Positions 61,542 through 64,000 of a stretch of DNA of 64,000 bases are shown piece after piece. The DNA is from Paenibacillus algorifonticola. Lineage in GTDB: Bacteria; Bacillota; Bacilli; Paenibacillales; Paenibacillaceae. A program made the position numbers and the translations under genes. A model generated the notes under the pieces. That model saw only the letters and a list, made by a program, of their open reading frames with translations. It was not told the origin of the DNA and did not search any database. The DNA lies in assembly GCF_000971975.1 (NCBI RefSeq), contig NZ_LAQO01000007.1, positions 124,001-188,000 on the forward strand. Direction: 5' to 3'. The stretch's first letter is position 1. Every line of letters begins with the position of its first letter.

Positions 61542-64000
61542 TTATAGATGCAAAAAGCGGAACCAGCCAAAGTCGAAGTTGCTGCCCGGCAGGAAAATGA
61601 AGGTCACCTTCTGCAGCCCTGTTATCTGCTCCAATTCAAATACCCGTTCTTCGTAGCCATCGGATTTCTCGAACTCTACGAGCTGATTGCTTTCGCCGTT
61701 CTCGCCAGCAAATCGAATATGGATCGTATTTTTATCGATCGGCGAGCTCCCATTTATGACTAGCTTCGATGCGCCTTCGCCGGAAAAATCCATATGCGCG
61801 AATTCGAGCGAGACATTATTGCCGATGCCTTCCACACGCTCATCTGCGAAGGTAAAGGTATCTCCATAAACTCGATCGCAGGAAGCTGCCGTATTTTGTT
61901 CGAAAGCCCGATTTTGGCGTTCAAAAGAAAATCCTTTGATGTGCACCTTCTGGCGAAGCACGAAGCAAATCGACGTAATGCCGCGAAGTCTCTTGGTCAG
62001 ACGATATGTTTCTTCCTGATAGACGTTCCACTTGGACGGCTTCTGATAAATGACGTCGGCAACTAAGCTGCTCCCCTCTTCGCCAGGTATCCCTTCCCAA
62101 ATCTGCAGCGGATACTCCTCGCTGGACAAGGCGAAGATCGGCATCGTAATGGTGTCAGAGCCATAAGGACCGAAGTCGATATCGTGGAAGCCTACTTGCG
62201 TTTCGCCATCTCGGCTCGTTGCTACACCTCTTTCGTTTCCGTTCCCAACATCGCCCCTGCTGTAATCGTAAAGCCCCGCCGAGATGAAGCCATACGGATC
62301 CTTGTAGGCGGTTCCGAGCCCCGTTGCCTTAAACTCCAACTGGGAAATCAGCTTCGTCTTGTCCGTGCCATTCTTACTCGTACAACGCAGACGGAAAGCA
62401 CCGTCGCCGATGGCGGATATCCTCGCCTCAAGTCCATACGCTTCGACCTTGGCAATATTCGAGTCGATTCCTTCGTCCGTTACGGCACGCCACTCCACGT
62501 CTCGATACGAGGTATTTTCCGGCCATAGCTTAGCTCGAACAACAATCTCCTTGGTGGATTCATCTATAATTTGCCCAGACTCGCTGATGATTTCGATTTT
62601 ACGAAGCGGCGTTTCTTTATCATCTCCCGTCACGCACGCCAGCTCTTGATTTCTCGTGTTGGCTGAAATGCCTACCAAGCTTGCATCGTTTGCAGGGTGT
62701 GACTCGAATTCCGCGACCACAGCTTGCATCCCCTGGGAGGATACCTCGATTCGGATTTTCCCCGACTCCAGCGTCGCGCCGATAATCGCCATCAGCTTGC
62801 CGCTAAACAATCTTCTGCTTTTTCCCTTATATGGATCAAAATCTGTGCTGTCCCCATTATCAAGCCCGAGCAATCGGCCTGCACCCGTCACCTCGACTTG
62901 AACACGATTGTTCGCGTTGTCTACCGAATGCCCCTGATCATCCAGCATACCGATTTCTACAAAAATCAAATCCGTACCGTTCGCCGTCAGCGCCTCTTTA
63001 TCGGCTTGGAGACGAAGCTTTGTCGCATCCCCGAACGAGGTTCGAACATCGGTTGCGATCACATTGCCATGCTCGTCATAAGCGATGGCCTTCATTTCCC
63101 CTTCCGCATAAGGCACCTTCCACCAGCCGACAAGCTCCGTTCCATGCTCGTGATCAATTTCGTAGGTTCCAATCGTATCCCCATTAAACTGCAGCTCAAT
63201 CTTAGGGGCATTCGAGCAGACCCGAACATCAATCATTTGTCCAACGTTGAAATCCCAATATGGGAAGAGGTGAACCATCGGCTTCGTTTTATAATCCGTC
63301 CAAGCAGCCTGGTAGATGTAATAGGAGTCCTTCGTGAACGTAGCCGTATCGATCTGGCCGAAATAAGAATTTTTCGTATGATACGGTGTCGGCTCCCCGA
63401 TATAGTCGAATCCAGTCCATAAAAATTGTCCCAGCGAAAACGGCGTATCCCGCTCCGCCAAAATACAAGCCTCTGCCGACTTGGCTCCCCAGCTTGTCGA
63501 GCTGTTACCGAGGGCCGAGCATTGCTCGTCATCGTCGGCAAGGATTGATTTTTCGAATGGGAAATGATAAATCCCTCTACTCTGGACGACCGAAGCGGTC
63601 TCGCTGCCGTAGATGATCCAATCCCGGTGCTCCTCATGATGCTTGAGATAATATTTTTCCGCGTAATTGTAGCCAGCAACCTTCACGATATCGGCGCATT
63701 TCTGCGCATTTTCCCATGGCATATAATTCGAGCCAATCGTAACCCGGGCATTCTGCTTCGGATCGAATTCCAATACATAATCCATGAGCATTCTAGTGAT
63801 TTCCTGCCCCCGCTCATCCGCATGCGTATCGTAAATCTCATTCCCGATGCTCCACATGAGCAGGCTTGGATGATTCCGATCCCGGAGCACCCAGCTTTTC
63901 ACGTCAGCATACGCCCAATCCTTGAAAAACCTTGCGTTATCGTAAGCCGTTTTGGATCGCTCCCACATATCAAACGCTTCCGTGACGACGAATAGTCCCA
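61542..64000 (-). CDS. GH2 beta-galactosidase-like glycoside hydrolase (5' part outside window)
   Basis: At least 819 codons, open to the window end; upstream codons to 64000 read GLFVVTEAFDMWERSK and continue the GH2 barrel, so the true start lies outside. The TIM barrel has the acid/base Glu in MWSIGNEIYD and a nucleophile Glu in IIYGSETASVVQ. A DUF4982-type beta domain follows (HLFPYWDFNVGQMIDVRVCSN), then an Ig-like module (LRLQADKEALTANGTDLIFV), further beta modules and a C-terminal carbohydrate-binding-like domain. Such enzymes act on beta-galactosides or plant side chains. No signal peptide can be judged. Confidence 0.9.
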   Translation of the reverse strand, partial: GLFVVTEAFDMWERSKTAYDNARFFKDWAYADVKSWVLRDRNHPSLLMWSIGNEIYDTHADERGQEITRMLMDYVLEFDPKQNARVTIGSNYMPWENAQKCADIVKVAGYNYAEKYYLKHHEEHRDWIIYGSETASVVQSRGIYHFPFEKSILADDDEQCSALGNSSTSWGAKSAEACILAERDTPFSLGQFLWTGFDYIGEPTPYHTKNSYFGQIDTATFTKDSYYIYQAAWTDYKTKPMVHLFPYWDFNVGQMIDVRVCSNAPKIELQFNGDTIGTYEIDHEHGTELVGWWKVPYAEGEMKAIAYDEHGNVIATDVRTSFGDATKLRLQADKEALTANGTDLIFVEIGMLDDQGHSVDNANNRVQVEVTGAGRLLGLDNGDSTDFDPYKGKSRRLFSGKLMAIIGATLESGKIRIEVSSQGMQAVVAEFESHPANDASLVGISANTRNQELACVTGDDKETPLRKIEIISESGQIIDESTKEIVVRAKLWPENTSYRDVEWRAVTDEGIDSNIAKVEAYGLEARISAIGDGAFRLRCTSKNGTDKTKLISQLEFKATGLGTAYKDPYGFISAGLYDYSRGDVGNGNERGVATSRDGETQVGFHDIDFGPYGSDTITMPIFALSSEEYPLQIWEGIPGEEGSSLVADVIYQKPSKWNVYQEETYRLTKRLRGITSICFVLRQKVHIKGFSFERQNRAFEQNTAASCDRVYGDTFTFADERVEGIGNNVSLEFAHMDFSGEGASKLVINGSSPIDKNTIHIRFAGENGESNQLVEFEKSDGYEERVFELEQITGLQKVTFIFLPGSNFDFGWFRFLHL

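Overview
The window looks like chromosomal DNA of a Paenibacillus-type Gram-positive bacterium. Five large secreted proteins end in three S-layer homology (SLH) repeats. Shine-Dalgarno sequences are strong, TTG and GTG starts are frequent, and there are Bacilli-type small proteins (a DUF3934 protein) and many carbohydrate enzymes (GH11 xylanase, GH94 phosphorylase, GH2 beta-galactosidase). No rRNA, tRNA, CRISPR array, transposase or phage gene was seen.

Layout. 0-5 kb: a nucleoside-type ABC importer (lipoprotein, double ATPase, two permeases; the last is cut by the window edge), divergent from an AraC regulator. 5-11 kb: a shortened formylglycine-generating-enzyme-like gene, small conserved genes, a GH94 phosphorylase and a DinB protein. 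11-14.5 kb: an SLH-anchored PHP-type metallohydrolase. 14.8-21.2 kb: a complete D-Ala-D-Ser-type glycopeptide-resistance cluster in the order vanR-vanS-ligase-vanXY-vanT, with matching phased repeats upstream of vanR and of the ligase. 21.5-25.7 kb: a LytTR/GHKL two-component pair and a secreted serine hydrolase. 25.9-27.3 kb: a frameshifted amino-acid permease.

27.5-53.3 kb is surface-protein territory: a 1506-residue adhesin with GLUG and Ig/cadherin-like repeats, and three paralogues built from YCF48/BNR-like propeller repeats, Listeria-Bacteroides (InlB-B) repeats and SLH domains. One of these has 18 InlB-B repeats. Two of the three carry a single-base frameshift. Between them lie a membrane glycosyltransferase with a short unannotated lipoprotein, an LRR protein, a GH11 xylanase, a lipoprotein of the sulfatase-modifying-factor family, remnants of a LuxR regulator and a DUF3841 gene, and a DUF7832-like gene.

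53.8-64 kb: DUF3224, DJ-1/PfpI, WYL regulator, SF0329-like, DUF4256, a full-length MalT-type LuxR regulator, a fragment of an ABC substrate-binding protein, a DNA-alkylation-repair protein and a truncated GH2 enzyme.

The clearest multi-gene system is the van cluster: a sensor pair that appears to control both its own promoter and that of three enzymes replacing D-Ala-D-Ala with D-Ala-D-Ser. The most unusual part is the SLH surface-protein family, whose members share DNA blocks, sequence modules and frameshifts that suggest duplication and recombination, or else single-base errors in the assembly.
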